From positions 682,001 to 746,000 of the forward strand of contig NZ_CP015208.1 of the NCBI RefSeq assembly GCF_001854225.1: a stretch of 64,000 nucleotides of DNA. The letters are read 5' to 3'. Shown here piece by piece: positions 9,381-17,266 of this stretch (position 1 is its first letter; each line of letters begins with the position of its first letter). Under the pieces are notes generated by a model, which was given only the letters and a program-made list of their open reading frames with translations, had not been told where the DNA came from and ran no database searches. Both the position numbers and the translations under genes were made by a program. The stretch comes from Candidatus Rhodoluna planktonica. Its GTDB lineage: Bacteria > Actinomycetota > Actinomycetes > Actinomycetales > Microbacteriaceae.

Positions 9381-10616
9381 TTACTTGGCCGAGGCTACAA
9401 CCACTTCTAGCCAAGCCTTCTTCGTGGCAAGTTCTTCCTTCAAGCTAGCTTCAAGTTTTGAATTCTTCGCAGTTGCCGCACCAGCGATCTTCGATTCAAG
9501 AGTCGAGATGGCGCTCTCGAGTTGCCCCTGTAGTGAGTTCGCCCGTTCGATTGCTGCGGGGTCGGTCTTGCGCCACTGTTCCGCCTCTGCGTCTTTGACG
9601 CGACGTTCGATAGCACGAATACCATCTTCAATCTCGCGGATGTTTTCGCGAGGTACTCGACCAACTTTTTCCCATTTGGAGAGAAGCTCGACTAACTCAT
9701 TCTTGGCCTTGGCCAAATCTTTAGTTGGATCGATGTTCTTTCCAGACTCGAGTAGCTCACGCTTTGCAGCAAGGTTTTGCTGTTGCTCGACAGCAAGTTC
9801 TTTGTCGAGTTCTGATTTAGCGGCATAAATAGCATCGCCGGCTGACTTGAATCTTGCCCACAGCGCGTCATCTGCCTTACTTGCAGAACGACCCGACTTC
9901 TTCCAATCATCTAGGAGGTTTCGGTAATCGCTAGCAGCTTCGCCACCTCGAGCGACAAGTGCTTCGGCCTTGGCAACCAGTTCACTCTTCTTAGCCTTGG
10001 CGGCCTTATTGGCAGAATCGAGCCCGGCAAAGTAAGCACGCTTGCCGGCCTCAAACTTTGTTCGGGCCGAAGAAAAGCGCTTCCAAAGGGCGTCTGAGGC
10101 TGCTTTAGGAGTGCGCGGCCCGTTCTTCTGTAGGCTCTGCCACTCTTCAAAAAGCTTTGCTAACTCGGCGCTGCCGGTCTTCCAAATGATTTTTTCTGGA
10201 TCTTTGTTCGCAATTGCTTCGGCCGACTCAACAAGTTTGGTCTTTGCTTCGAGAGCTGCGGCAATCGCCTCTTTGTTTTGCTCCTGCTTAGCCGCAGAAA
10301 GTGAGGCAATCTTCTCTGCTTGCGCGGCAACCCGTGCGCGAAGCGATGCTAGGTCGCCCACGGCGGCTGGCTCAACTAACTCTGCAGTGAGCTTAGCCTG
10401 GATCTTCTCGAGCGATGCAGCGTCGGCATTTGCCTTGACACGTTGTTCCAAGATTCGAACCTGAGCCTCAAAGTCATCAAATTTTCTGGTGAAGTATCCC
10501 AGCGCCTCCTCAGGAGAGACTCCCGGGTACTGACCAACCTTGCGTTCGGTTGCCCCCTCGATAACGAAGACGTTGTTTTCGGCGTCCACGCGACCAAACG
10601 ATGAAGGTGTTGACAT
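9381..10616 (-). CDS. DUF349 repeat protein
   Basis: 411 aa, Ala/Lys/Glu-rich and predicted almost wholly helical. Repeats of the type W...G.....DALW.RF recur (for example near TPKAASDALWKRFSSAR and SASKADDALWARFKSAG), which is the DUF349 signature. The function of DUF349 proteins is not established; no signal peptide or membrane helix is visible, so it is probably cytoplasmic. A good AGGAG Shine-Dalgarno sits before the ATG. It lies 30 nt downstream of the PPIase gene on the same strand, so the two form an operon convergent to relA. Confidence 0.9.
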   Translation of the reverse strand: MSTPSSFGRVDAENNVFVIEGATERKVGQYPGVSPEEALGYFTRKFDDFEAQVRILEQRVKANADAASLEKIQAKLTAELVEPAAVGDLASLRARVAAQAEKIASLSAAKQEQNKEAIAAALEAKTKLVESAEAIANKDPEKIIWKTGSAELAKLFEEWQSLQKNGPRTPKAASDALWKRFSSARTKFEAGKRAYFAGLDSANKAAKAKKSELVAKAEALVARGGEAASDYRNLLDDWKKSGRSASKADDALWARFKSAGDAIYAAKSELDKELAVEQQQNLAAKRELLESGKNIDPTKDLAKAKNELVELLSKWEKVGRVPRENIREIEDGIRAIERRVKDAEAEQWRKTDPAAIERANSLQGQLESAISTLESKIAGAATAKNSKLEASLKEELATKKAWLEVVVASAK

Positions 10617-10646
10617 GATTCTCCTAAATTGAGGCGAGGTTACGCT

Positions 10647-11393
10647 CTAGTTTAGAGCGATAGTTCCGATTGAAATGGGGGTAACCGGCTTTCCATCTGA
10701 GCCGCCACCTTCGACGCCGGTTGAAACTAGATCGACTAACTGATCGAGCCCCGAGGTAACACGCCCGAAGACAGAGTACCCGCCCGCTGAATCAGAAGGG
10801 ATTTGCGTGTCCTCGTAGACGATGAAGAATTGGGAACCTTGACTGTTCGGATCGTTTCCTACTCGAGCCATGGCTATGGTTCCAGCTGGGTAAATGTTGT
10901 CTGAAGGGGCATTTTCAATCGGTCCCCAAGTGTAGCCAGGGCCGCCCTGACCATTGCCGTTAGGGTCACCGCATTGCAAGATAAAGAATCCGCCGTTGGT
11001 CAAACGGTGGCAAGAAAGATCTTTGTAAAAACCATTCTGAGCAAGAGATAGAAAGTTGGCCGTGGATTGCGGTGATGCTGCACCGTCTAGTTCGATGCCC
11101 AAGCTCACATCATTGAGGTTCAATGTACCAGTCCAGGTCCGTGCTTCGGCTAGTGCTGGATCTGGAACGATTGAAGAATTACTTAGACTGTCAGCCGGTT
11201 GGTCCTCGGGGGCTGCTGGTGCAAACAAGCCCTGAATCGCTACAGCCGCGACAACCGATAATGCTGCCGCAATCATCCATTTTCTATTCTGAGCCTTGAG
11301 CTTTTGCTTCTTTTCTAACTCTGCTTTTTGCTCAGCCTCGAAAGCCGCTCTACGATTTGCCGCAGCAGTAATCATCTTTTTAGAATCACGCAT
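10647..11393 (-). CDS. Membrane-anchored cyclophilin-type peptidyl-prolyl isomerase
   Basis: 248 aa. A charged, Lys-rich N-terminal segment is followed by one transmembrane helix at about residues 39-57 (WMIAAALSVVAAVAIQGLF). A short acidic linker and a cyclophilin domain follow. Active-site landmarks are CHRLTNGGFFILQCGD (catalytic Arg), the GGPGYTW loop and SQGSQFFIVYED. Topology suggests the isomerase faces outside and assists folding of secreted proteins. The start at 11393 has AGAGG upstream and gives MRDSKKMI; reading further upstream would add about 64 residues without family character. Confidence 0.92.
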   Translation of the reverse strand: MRDSKKMITAAANRRAAFEAEQKAELEKKQKLKAQNRKWMIAAALSVVAAVAIQGLFAPAAPEDQPADSLSNSSIVPDPALAEARTWTGTLNLNDVSLGIELDGAASPQSTANFLSLAQNGFYKDLSCHRLTNGGFFILQCGDPNGNGQGGPGYTWGPIENAPSDNIYPAGTIAMARVGNDPNSQGSQFFIVYEDTQIPSDSAGGYSVFGRVTSGLDQLVDLVSTGVEGGGSDGKPVTPISIGTIALN

Positions 11394-11416
11394 CTGAAAC
11401 CTCTCAACGACTTTGA

Positions 11417-11447
11417 ATTTTACTCCGCATCCTTCGCTTGTTGGTAA
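11417..11447 (-). promoter_or_regulatory. Possible promoter of the PPIase-DUF349 operon
   Basis: Reading the minus strand, TAAAAT (11422-11417) matches the -10 consensus at five of six positions. TTACCA (11447-11442) lies 19 nt upstream as a weak -35. It would start transcription about 17 nt before the PPIase ATG. It shares the 70-bp divergent gap with the rarA promoter. Confidence 0.35.
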
Positions 11448-11451
11448 GCGA

Positions 11452-11457
11452 TACCCT
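11452..11457 (+). promoter_or_regulatory. Candidate leaderless -10 box of rarA
   Basis: TACCCT ends exactly 6 nt before the rarA GTG start and no Shine-Dalgarno is present. The same TANNNT-N6-start arrangement is seen before aroQ, rpe, hisE, pdtaR, polA and coaE. No clear -35 hexamer is visible. Confidence 0.45.
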
Positions 11458-11463
11458 TGAGCA

Positions 11464-12762
11464 GTGGCTGATGAATTTCTCAACAGGTTGGGCTCAATGC
11501 CTTTGGCCGCTAGAGTGCGCCCTAGGTCGCTAGATGAGTTCCTCGGACAGAGACACGCGTTGCGTGAAAACTCACCGCTTCGCAAATTGCTAACCGATCC
11601 TGAAAGTAAGTACAGTGTCCTGCTTTATGGACCACCTGGGTCTGGCAAGACTACCCTTGCAAATTTGATTGCCAAAGCCAGTGATTCTAAGTTCGTCGAA
11701 CTTAGTGCGGTATCCGCGACCATAAAAGACGTTCGCGATGCCATCTCGCAAGCACGCGATTTAGAGGGGCTATACAACAAGAGAACTTTTCTCTTTGTCG
11801 ACGAAATTCATCGCTTCAACAAGACCCAGCAAGATGCACTACTACCAGCGGTTGAGAATGGTTGGGTTTCACTGATTGCAGCGACCACCGAAAATCCATC
11901 CTTCGCGGTAGTTTCTCCGCTGCTAAGTCGAGTGATTCAGATTGAGCTCAGCCCACACGACGATGAGGACTTAGTCACCATTCTCGAGAATGCTTTGAAT
12001 AGTGAACGGGGTCTAGGCGCCAAGTTCAAAGTCGAGGGTGGTGTCCTGTCGCAAATTGCCAGGCTTGCTGCCGGCGATGCCAGAAAAGCGCTCACCCTGC
12101 TTGAGGCCTTGGCCGATAGCGCGAGCGGTGAGCAATTGACGCTGGATGGATTGACCGCGGTTAGTGAGCGGGCGTTCGCCACCTACGATCGCGATGGCGA
12201 TTCTCACTACGACATCATTAGTGCTTTCATCAAGAGCGTGCGCGGCTCTGATGCCGATGCCGCTATCTACTGGCTAGCTCGGATGATTGAGGGCGGGGAA
12301 GACCCGCGGTTCATTGCGCGCAGACTGATGATTATCGCCGCTGAGGATGTCGGTCTCGCCGATGCCGAGGCGCTCTCGATAGCCGCAGCGACTGCGCAAA
12401 TTGTCGAGCGTATCGGCATGCCCGAGGGGCGAATTCCGCTGGCCGAGTGCACTATTTATCTAGCGCTGGCACCTAAATCAAACGCCGCCTATCGGGCTAT
12501 CAATGAAGCGATTGAAATGGTACGAGAAGGTGGTACGCACCGTGTTCCGCTTCCGCTTCGCTCATCGAACTATGCCGGGGCAAAGAAGCGGGGGCAAGGC
12601 GTTGGGTATCTCTACCCGCACGATTTTTCGCCACCGGTGATTAGTCAGCAGTATTCGCCGGACGGCTTGGATCTAAATCTTGTGCGCTTTGGTGATCAGG
12701 GTGAAGAGGCCAGACTGGCCAAAATATGGAATGCCGTCAAGACAATAATTAGGCGCAAATAG
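11464..12762 (+). CDS. rarA: Replication-associated recombination AAA ATPase RarA (MgsA)
   Basis: AAA+ protein (432 aa) that acts at stalled replication forks. Walker A (GPPGSGKTT, around residues 57-65) and Walker B (LFVDEIHRFNKTQQDALLPAVE) are intact. A sensor (AATTENPSF) and the C-terminal MgsA tetramerisation region (SNYAGAKKRGQGVGYLYPHD) are also present. The GTG start has no Shine-Dalgarno and sits 6 nt after a -10-like TACCCT. Divergent from the PPIase gene, it is probably a single-gene transcript, since rpsD has its own promoter. Confidence 0.95.
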   Translation: MADEFLNRLGSMPLAARVRPRSLDEFLGQRHALRENSPLRKLLTDPESKYSVLLYGPPGSGKTTLANLIAKASDSKFVELSAVSATIKDVRDAISQARDLEGLYNKRTFLFVDEIHRFNKTQQDALLPAVENGWVSLIAATTENPSFAVVSPLLSRVIQIELSPHDDEDLVTILENALNSERGLGAKFKVEGGVLSQIARLAAGDARKALTLLEALADSASGEQLTLDGLTAVSERAFATYDRDGDSHYDIISAFIKSVRGSDADAAIYWLARMIEGGEDPRFIARRLMIIAAEDVGLADAEALSIAAATAQIVERIGMPEGRIPLAECTIYLALAPKSNAAYRAINEAIEMVREGGTHRVPLPLRSSNYAGAKKRGQGVGYLYPHDFSPPVISQQYSPDGLDLNLVRFGDQGEEARLAKIWNAVKTIIRRK

Positions 12763-12767
12763 GTTCT

Positions 12768-12795
12768 TTCACAATCGACCCCGCCCTGCTAAACT
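12768..12795 (+). promoter_or_regulatory. rpsD promoter
   Basis: TTCACA (12768-12773, five of six matches to TTGACA) and TAAACT (12790-12795) are separated by 16 nt. The -10 box lies inside a perfect 6-bp inverted repeat, CCTGCT/AGCAGG (12785-12802), which could be an operator or chance. Predicted transcription start near 12802 leaves a leader of about 140 nt before the rpsD GTG. Confidence 0.6.
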
Positions 12796-12850
12796 AAGCA
12801 GGTTGCCGACTGGAGCGATTGACACGGCTGCTCAACGCTCAAAACGGTGC

Positions 12851-12939
12851 GACACCCCAATAGCCAGGGTGTCCGTGGCAGTGAATCATCAGATTCAATG
12901 TGAACAAAAATCGCTATGGGTCAATCGACCCTTGAAAGG
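12851..12939 (+). promoter_or_regulatory. Structured leader of rpsD, candidate S4 autoregulatory element
   Basis: Three short perfect hairpins follow one another. They are GACACCC/GGGTGTC (12851-12857 with 12867-12873), TGAATC/GATTCA (12882-12887 with 12892-12897) and GGGTC/GACCC (12918-12922 with 12927-12931). The last ends immediately before the GAAAGGA Shine-Dalgarno. S4 represses its own message in enterobacteria and Bacillus; using this leader for that purpose here is inference. Confidence 0.4.
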
Positions 12940-12944
12940 AACTC

Positions 12945-13574
12945 GTGTCTAAAACAACACGTACACGCAGCAAGACTCGTTTGTCTCGCTCATTGGGCCT
13001 AGCCCTAACTCCAAAGGCCGCTAAATACCTTGAGAAGCGTCCATATGCTCCTGGTCAGCACGGCCGCACCAAGCGCAAGTCAGACAGCGACTACGCTGTT
13101 CGTCTTCGCGAGAAGCAGCGTCTTCGCGCCCAGTATGGCATCCGCGAAGCTCAGTTGCGCAAGACTTTCCAGGAAGCAAAGCGCACCGAAGGTCTAACCG
13201 GTGAGAACCTAGTTGAGCTACTAGAAATGCGTCTTGACGCTCTAGTGCTTCGCTCTGGCTTTGCACGTACCATCGCGCAGGCTCGCCAGATGGTTGTTCA
13301 CCGTCACATTTTGGTGAACGGCGAACGCATTGACCGTCCTTCGTTCCGCGTCAAGCCAGGCCAGACCATTCACGTTCACGAGAAGAGCGAAAAGACTGAG
13401 CCTTTCCAGGTTGCAGCAGCCGGCGGTCACGTCGACGTTCTACCTCCTGTTCCTGGCTACCTAGATGTACAGCTGGAAAAATTGCAGGCCACTCTAACTC
13501 GACGCCCTAAGCGTGCCGAAGTTCCAGTGACCTGTGAAGTTCAGCTTGTTGTTGAGTACTACGCTGCTCGATAG
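12945..13574 (+). CDS. rpsD: 30S ribosomal protein S4
   Basis: Primary-binding small-subunit protein (209 aa) that nucleates the 16S rRNA 5' domain. The KRPYAPGQHG motif lies near the N-terminus. The S4 RNA-binding domain follows (LEMRLDALVLRSGFA, then QARQMVVHRHILVNG). No N-terminal zinc-binding cysteines are present, so this is the cysteine-free form. The start is GTG at 12945, 5 nt after GAAAGGA. It is a stand-alone gene behind its own promoter and a long leader. Confidence 0.98.
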   Translation: MSKTTRTRSKTRLSRSLGLALTPKAAKYLEKRPYAPGQHGRTKRKSDSDYAVRLREKQRLRAQYGIREAQLRKTFQEAKRTEGLTGENLVELLEMRLDALVLRSGFARTIAQARQMVVHRHILVNGERIDRPSFRVKPGQTIHVHEKSEKTEPFQVAAAGGHVDVLPPVPGYLDVQLEKLQATLTRRPKRAEVPVTCEVQLVVEYYAAR

Positions 13575-13592
13575 CCGAAGTTAGGAATTTCA

Positions 13593-13943
13593 ATGACCGG
13601 TGGGGATGTCGCAGCAATCATTGCTGCTTCGGGTTTCGTATTGCTAGTGCTATTTCTAGCCGTGCCAATCATGAAACTCGGTCGACTCTTAGACGAGTCG
13701 CGAAACGCGATTCGTGACCTAAACGAGTCGGCATCCCCGCTGATCACTGAACTGACTGAAACTGTTTCACAAACAAATCGTCAACTTGAAAAAATTGACG
13801 TCATCACCAATAACGCAGCTGAAGTCAGCAACAACGTCAATTCTTTGGTCGCTGTCATCACTTCAGCGATTGGCTCACCGCTGGCAAAATTAGTTGGAAT
13901 TTCGAGCACGGTAAAAACCGTTTTGTCTGGAAAGAAGAAATAG
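13593..13943 (+). CDS. DUF948 membrane-associated protein
   Basis: 116 aa with an N-terminal transmembrane helix at about residues 4-25 (DVAAIIAASGFVLLVLFLAVPI). A helical region rich in Asn, Glu and Thr follows, probably coiled coil, as in DUF948 proteins. The function of the family is unknown. AGGA lies upstream of the ATG. It sits 18 nt after rpsD and 2 nt before the next small gene, in the position it usually occupies ahead of alaS in actinobacteria. Confidence 0.85.
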   Translation: MTGGDVAAIIAASGFVLLVLFLAVPIMKLGRLLDESRNAIRDLNESASPLITELTETVSQTNRQLEKIDVITNNAAEVSNNVNSLVAVITSAIGSPLAKLVGISSTVKTVLSGKKK

Positions 13944-13945
13944 CC

Positions 13946-14143
13946 ATGAAGAAAATGTTTTGGCTGGTAACCGGTGTCGCGGCAGGTTTGGTCCTCGCGA
14001 AGAAACTCGAAGAAGATCCCGCTGCGAAGGCGAAACTTGATGAACTTTGGGGTAAAGCCAAAGATCTAACCAACGCCGCCAAAGAAGGATTTGATGAGCG
14101 CAGTGCCGAACTAAAGGCCGAGCGCGAACCTGAATCAAAATAA
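13946..14143 (+). CDS. Small conserved actinobacterial protein upstream of alaS (DUF6167-like)
   Basis: 65 aa. The short hydrophobic N-terminus FWLVTGVAAGLVLA could be a single membrane helix. It is followed by a highly charged helical tail (KKLEEDPAAKAKLDELWGKA). Similar small proteins lie between the DUF948 gene and alaS in other actinobacteria, and I assign it by that context and its shape rather than by a search. It is 2 nt downstream of the DUF948 gene and 20 nt upstream of alaS. Function unknown. Confidence 0.75.
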   Translation: MKKMFWLVTGVAAGLVLAKKLEEDPAAKAKLDELWGKAKDLTNAAKEGFDERSAELKAEREPESK

Positions 14144-14163
14144 GTTCTAGTCGAGAGCAACAA

Positions 14164-16818
14164 ATGAAAACAGCAGAAATACGTCGTCGTTGGCTCGATT
14201 TTTTTGAGAAAAACAATCACACCGTCGTACCATCAGCCTCTCTGATCAGCGAAGACCCAAGTCTGCTTTTCACCGTTGCCGGCATGGTTCCATTCATACC
14301 GTTTATGACTGGTGTGGTGCCTGCCCCGTACCCGCGAGCAACATCCGTTCAGAAATGCATCCGAACCCTCGACATCGAGGAAGTCGGCAAAACCACTCGC
14401 CACGGAACCTTTTTCCAGATGAACGGCAATTTTTCTTTCGGCGACTATTTCAAGCGTGAAGCTATCGAGTATGCCTGGAAATTTTTGACCGGTTCCCGCG
14501 GCGAGGGTTGCCTCGGTATTGACCCGCAACTTCTTTGGGTGACGGTTTTCGAGAACGACGACGAAGCCATTGAAATCTGGCGTGAAGTCGCCGACATTCC
14601 ATTCGAGCGGATTCAACGCCGTGGAATGAAAGACAACTACTGGTCTACCGGTCAACCGGGACCAGCCGGACCTTGCAGTGAAATTTATTACGACCGCGGT
14701 CCTGCTTATGGTCGCGAGGGTGGCCCAGAGGCCGATGAAGATCGCTATATCGAAATCTGGAATCTCGTTTTCATGCAATTCGAGCGCGGAGCAGGGCTTG
14801 GCAAAGACAACTTTGAAATCTTGGGTGAGCTCCCTAAAAAGAACATCGACACCGGCATGGGACTTGAGCGTGTGGCGTTTTTGCTTCAGGGTGTTGAGAA
14901 CCTTTACGAAATTGATGAAGTAAGACCAGTTCTAGATCTTGCCGCTTTGCTTTCTGGCAAAACCTATGGAGCATCGGTTGAAGATGACGTGCGTTTGCGT
15001 GTTGTTGCCGACCACATCCGTTCTTCTCTAATGCTGATTGGTGATGGCGTAACTCCGGCTAACGACGGTCGCGGCTATGTCCTAAGAAGATTGCTCCGTC
15101 GCTCAATTCGTTCGATGAGACTTTTGGGTGTTGAAACACCCGTGCTAGCAAAGCTTTTTGAGGTTTCGAAAGATGCTATGAAAGAGTCGTACCCAGAACT
15201 CGAATCCGACTTCGATCGAATTCTTCGAGTTGCAGTAGCCGAGGAAGAAACTTTCTTGCGTACTCTGACCAGCGGAAACGCTGTGTTGGCAGAAGAACTT
15301 GCGGAAGTCAAGCGCAGCGGTTCCAAAGAACTAAGTGGTTCAACAGCTTTTTTGCTGCACGACACTTACGGGTTCCCAATTGATTTGACCCTTGAGATTG
15401 CTGAAGAGCAGGGACTTAGCGTCGACAGGGACGCATTTAGAGCCCTGATGACCGAGCAAAAGGAGCGTGCCAAGGCCGACTCACGTTCAAAGAAACTTGG
15501 GGGAGTAGACCTGGCTGTCTACTCACAGTTCCGGTCTTTGGGCGAAACCAAATTCGCCGGTTACGAAGCATTGGAAACCGAAGCCAAAATTCTAGGTGTC
15601 ATCAAAGAGGGTGAAGTAACAAGCAAGGGTGTCGAGGGTGATTTGGTTGAGGTAATTCTCGACGAAACAACTTTCTACGCCGAGAGCGGAGGCCAAGACT
15701 CAGATTCCGGCCTCATTACAGCAAATGGTCTCGAGTTAGAAATTATCGATGTACAGAAACCTGTGAAGGGTTTGGTATCGCACAAAGCCCTAGTTCGCAA
15801 GGGTCAAGTTGAGGTCGGCCAAAAGGTTCAAACTGCAGTAGATCACGAATGGCGACTTGGCGCTTGCCAAGCCCACAGTGCAACCCACGTTGTTCACGCC
15901 GCACTTCGACAAGTACTCGGTCCAAACGCATTGCAGTCTGGAAGTTATAACAAACCCGGATACATGCGCCTTGACTTCTCTTGGACTTCAGCTTTATCTG
16001 AGGAAACTAAGTCTGAGATTGAGGAAGTTTCTAATCTCGCGATTCGACGCGATCTCGCTGTCTCCGCGCAATACATGACTTTGCCAGAGGCCAAAGCCTG
16101 GGGAGCAGTCGCTCTATTTGGCGAAACCTACGATGAATCGGTTCGTGTCATCCAAATCGGCGGTCCATGGTCTAGAGAGCTATGCGGTGGAACGCACGTT
16201 TCTAGATCCAGCCAAATTGGTTTGGTTTCGATAATCGGCGAATCATCGGTTGGTTCAGGTTCCCGTCGTATTGAGGCATTGGTTGGAATCGAGGCGTTCC
16301 GCTCGCTGCGTAACGAGCGCGCTTTAGTAGCCCGCCTTGAGGCAAGCCTGAAAACTCCTCGCGAATCCCTGGAAGAGCGAATCGCAGCGCTGTCAGAAGA
16401 ACTGAAACAGGCGAATCGCAAACTTAGCGCCGCTTCCGCTGCTGCGCTTCAATCTCGTATTCCGGAACTACTCGCTGCGGCCGAACAAATTGGTGACCTA
16501 CGTTTCGTTTCGGCAAATCTGGGTGAAATCTCCAACGCGGATGAGCTGCGCCAAATCGCACTTGAAATAAGAGCAAGATTGGCTAGTTCAGTCGTTGCAC
16601 TCTTTGCTGTCGTTGACTCCAAGCCAATGGTCATGGTTGCAACCGATGAAGCTGCAAGAGCGACCGGCGCTAAAGCCGGTGTGCTCGTCAAACTTGCCAG
16701 CTCAGTCTTGGGCGGTGGCGGCGGCGGTAAAGATGATATCGCTCAAGGTGGCGGCTCTAATGTGGCTGCCATTGATGACGCGTCAAAAGCAATCCGTCAG
16801 GAACTCGCGAGTCTTTGA
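14164..16818 (+). CDS. alaS: Alanyl-tRNA synthetase
   Basis: Class II synthetase (884 aa) that charges tRNA-Ala. The catalytic domain has GMVPFIPF and FFQMNGNFSFGDYFK. The editing domain carries the zinc-binding set His571 and His575 (HSATH) with Cys674 and His678 (CGGTH). The C-terminal C-Ala domain contains the Gly-rich GGGGGGKDDIAQGGG stretch typical of the family. Length is normal. The stop overlaps the ruvX TTG start by 4 nt (TTGA). Confidence 0.97.
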   Translation: MKTAEIRRRWLDFFEKNNHTVVPSASLISEDPSLLFTVAGMVPFIPFMTGVVPAPYPRATSVQKCIRTLDIEEVGKTTRHGTFFQMNGNFSFGDYFKREAIEYAWKFLTGSRGEGCLGIDPQLLWVTVFENDDEAIEIWREVADIPFERIQRRGMKDNYWSTGQPGPAGPCSEIYYDRGPAYGREGGPEADEDRYIEIWNLVFMQFERGAGLGKDNFEILGELPKKNIDTGMGLERVAFLLQGVENLYEIDEVRPVLDLAALLSGKTYGASVEDDVRLRVVADHIRSSLMLIGDGVTPANDGRGYVLRRLLRRSIRSMRLLGVETPVLAKLFEVSKDAMKESYPELESDFDRILRVAVAEEETFLRTLTSGNAVLAEELAEVKRSGSKELSGSTAFLLHDTYGFPIDLTLEIAEEQGLSVDRDAFRALMTEQKERAKADSRSKKLGGVDLAVYSQFRSLGETKFAGYEALETEAKILGVIKEGEVTSKGVEGDLVEVILDETTFYAESGGQDSDSGLITANGLELEIIDVQKPVKGLVSHKALVRKGQVEVGQKVQTAVDHEWRLGACQAHSATHVVHAALRQVLGPNALQSGSYNKPGYMRLDFSWTSALSEETKSEIEEVSNLAIRRDLAVSAQYMTLPEAKAWGAVALFGETYDESVRVIQIGGPWSRELCGGTHVSRSSQIGLVSIIGESSVGSGSRRIEALVGIEAFRSLRNERALVARLEASLKTPRESLEERIAALSEELKQANRKLSAASAAALQSRIPELLAAAEQIGDLRFVSANLGEISNADELRQIALEIRARLASSVVALFAVVDSKPMVMVATDEAARATGAKAGVLVKLASSVLGGGGGGKDDIAQGGGSNVAAIDDASKAIRQELASL

Positions 16819-17249
16819 GGCCCGGACGAATAGCTGCACTCGATGTTGGACGCGCCAGAGTTGGCGTGGCCATTTGTGATCCTGACCGGATTTTAGCCAC
16901 TCCGGTCGGTGCCGTAGCCAGAAGTGAATCCGTAGACGATACAATCGCCGCGATTGAGCATTTGCTCGATGAATTCTCGGTAACCGAGTTTGTGGTCGGC
17001 TTGCCGGTTAACCTGACCGGTGATGACACGGCATCAACGCAAGATGCCAGGATGTTCGCCGAAAGCCTTCAAAACAAGGTAACTGTCCCGGTTCACCTAA
17101 TTGATGAACGCCTGACCACAAGAATTGCCCAAAACAAGCTATACGCTGCCGGACGAAACTCGAGGAATTCAAAAAGCATTGTCGATGCTGCTGCTGCTGT
17201 GGAAATACTTAATTCCTTTCTAGACCAATGGCGTCTCGGCCAAGCCTAG
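16815..17249 (+). CDS. ruvX: Holliday junction resolvase-like nuclease RuvX/YqgF
   Basis: RNase H-fold nuclease (144 aa) implicated in 16S rRNA 5' end processing and in resolving recombination intermediates. Motifs are the catalytic Asp10 in ALDVGRARVGVA, FVVGLPVNLTGDD, and LIDERLTT, with a final Asp in the C-terminal SIVDAAAAVEIL. The TTG start overlaps the alaS stop by 4 nt, so it is translationally coupled. The alaS-ruvX-mltG-aroE order is standard for this phylum. Confidence 0.93.
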   Translation: MRPGRIAALDVGRARVGVAICDPDRILATPVGAVARSESVDDTIAAIEHLLDEFSVTEFVVGLPVNLTGDDTASTQDARMFAESLQNKVTVPVHLIDERLTTRIAQNKLYAAGRNSRNSKSIVDAAAAVEILNSFLDQWRLGQA

Positions 17250-17266
17250 GATGAGAGGATTTTCTG

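Noticed and set aside
9300-9398. 11-bp direct repeat GCCGAGGCTAC at 9300-9310 and 9388-9398, plus GGCCA/TGGCC inverted repeat, in the relA/DUF349 convergent gap
   Set aside because: The second copy is the 3' end of the DUF349 gene. Two short copies with no T-run or target-site features do not make a terminator or mobile element.
13858-14220. Minus-strand open frames of 108-120 codons opposite the DUF948/small-protein genes
   Set aside because: They lie antisense to better-supported genes, have Ser/Phe-rich compositions typical of shadow frames, and show no Shine-Dalgarno or family motif.
14233-14778. 181-codon minus-strand frame inside alaS
   Set aside because: Fully antisense to a strongly conserved synthetase domain with no recognisable motif; long antisense frames are expected at this codon usage.
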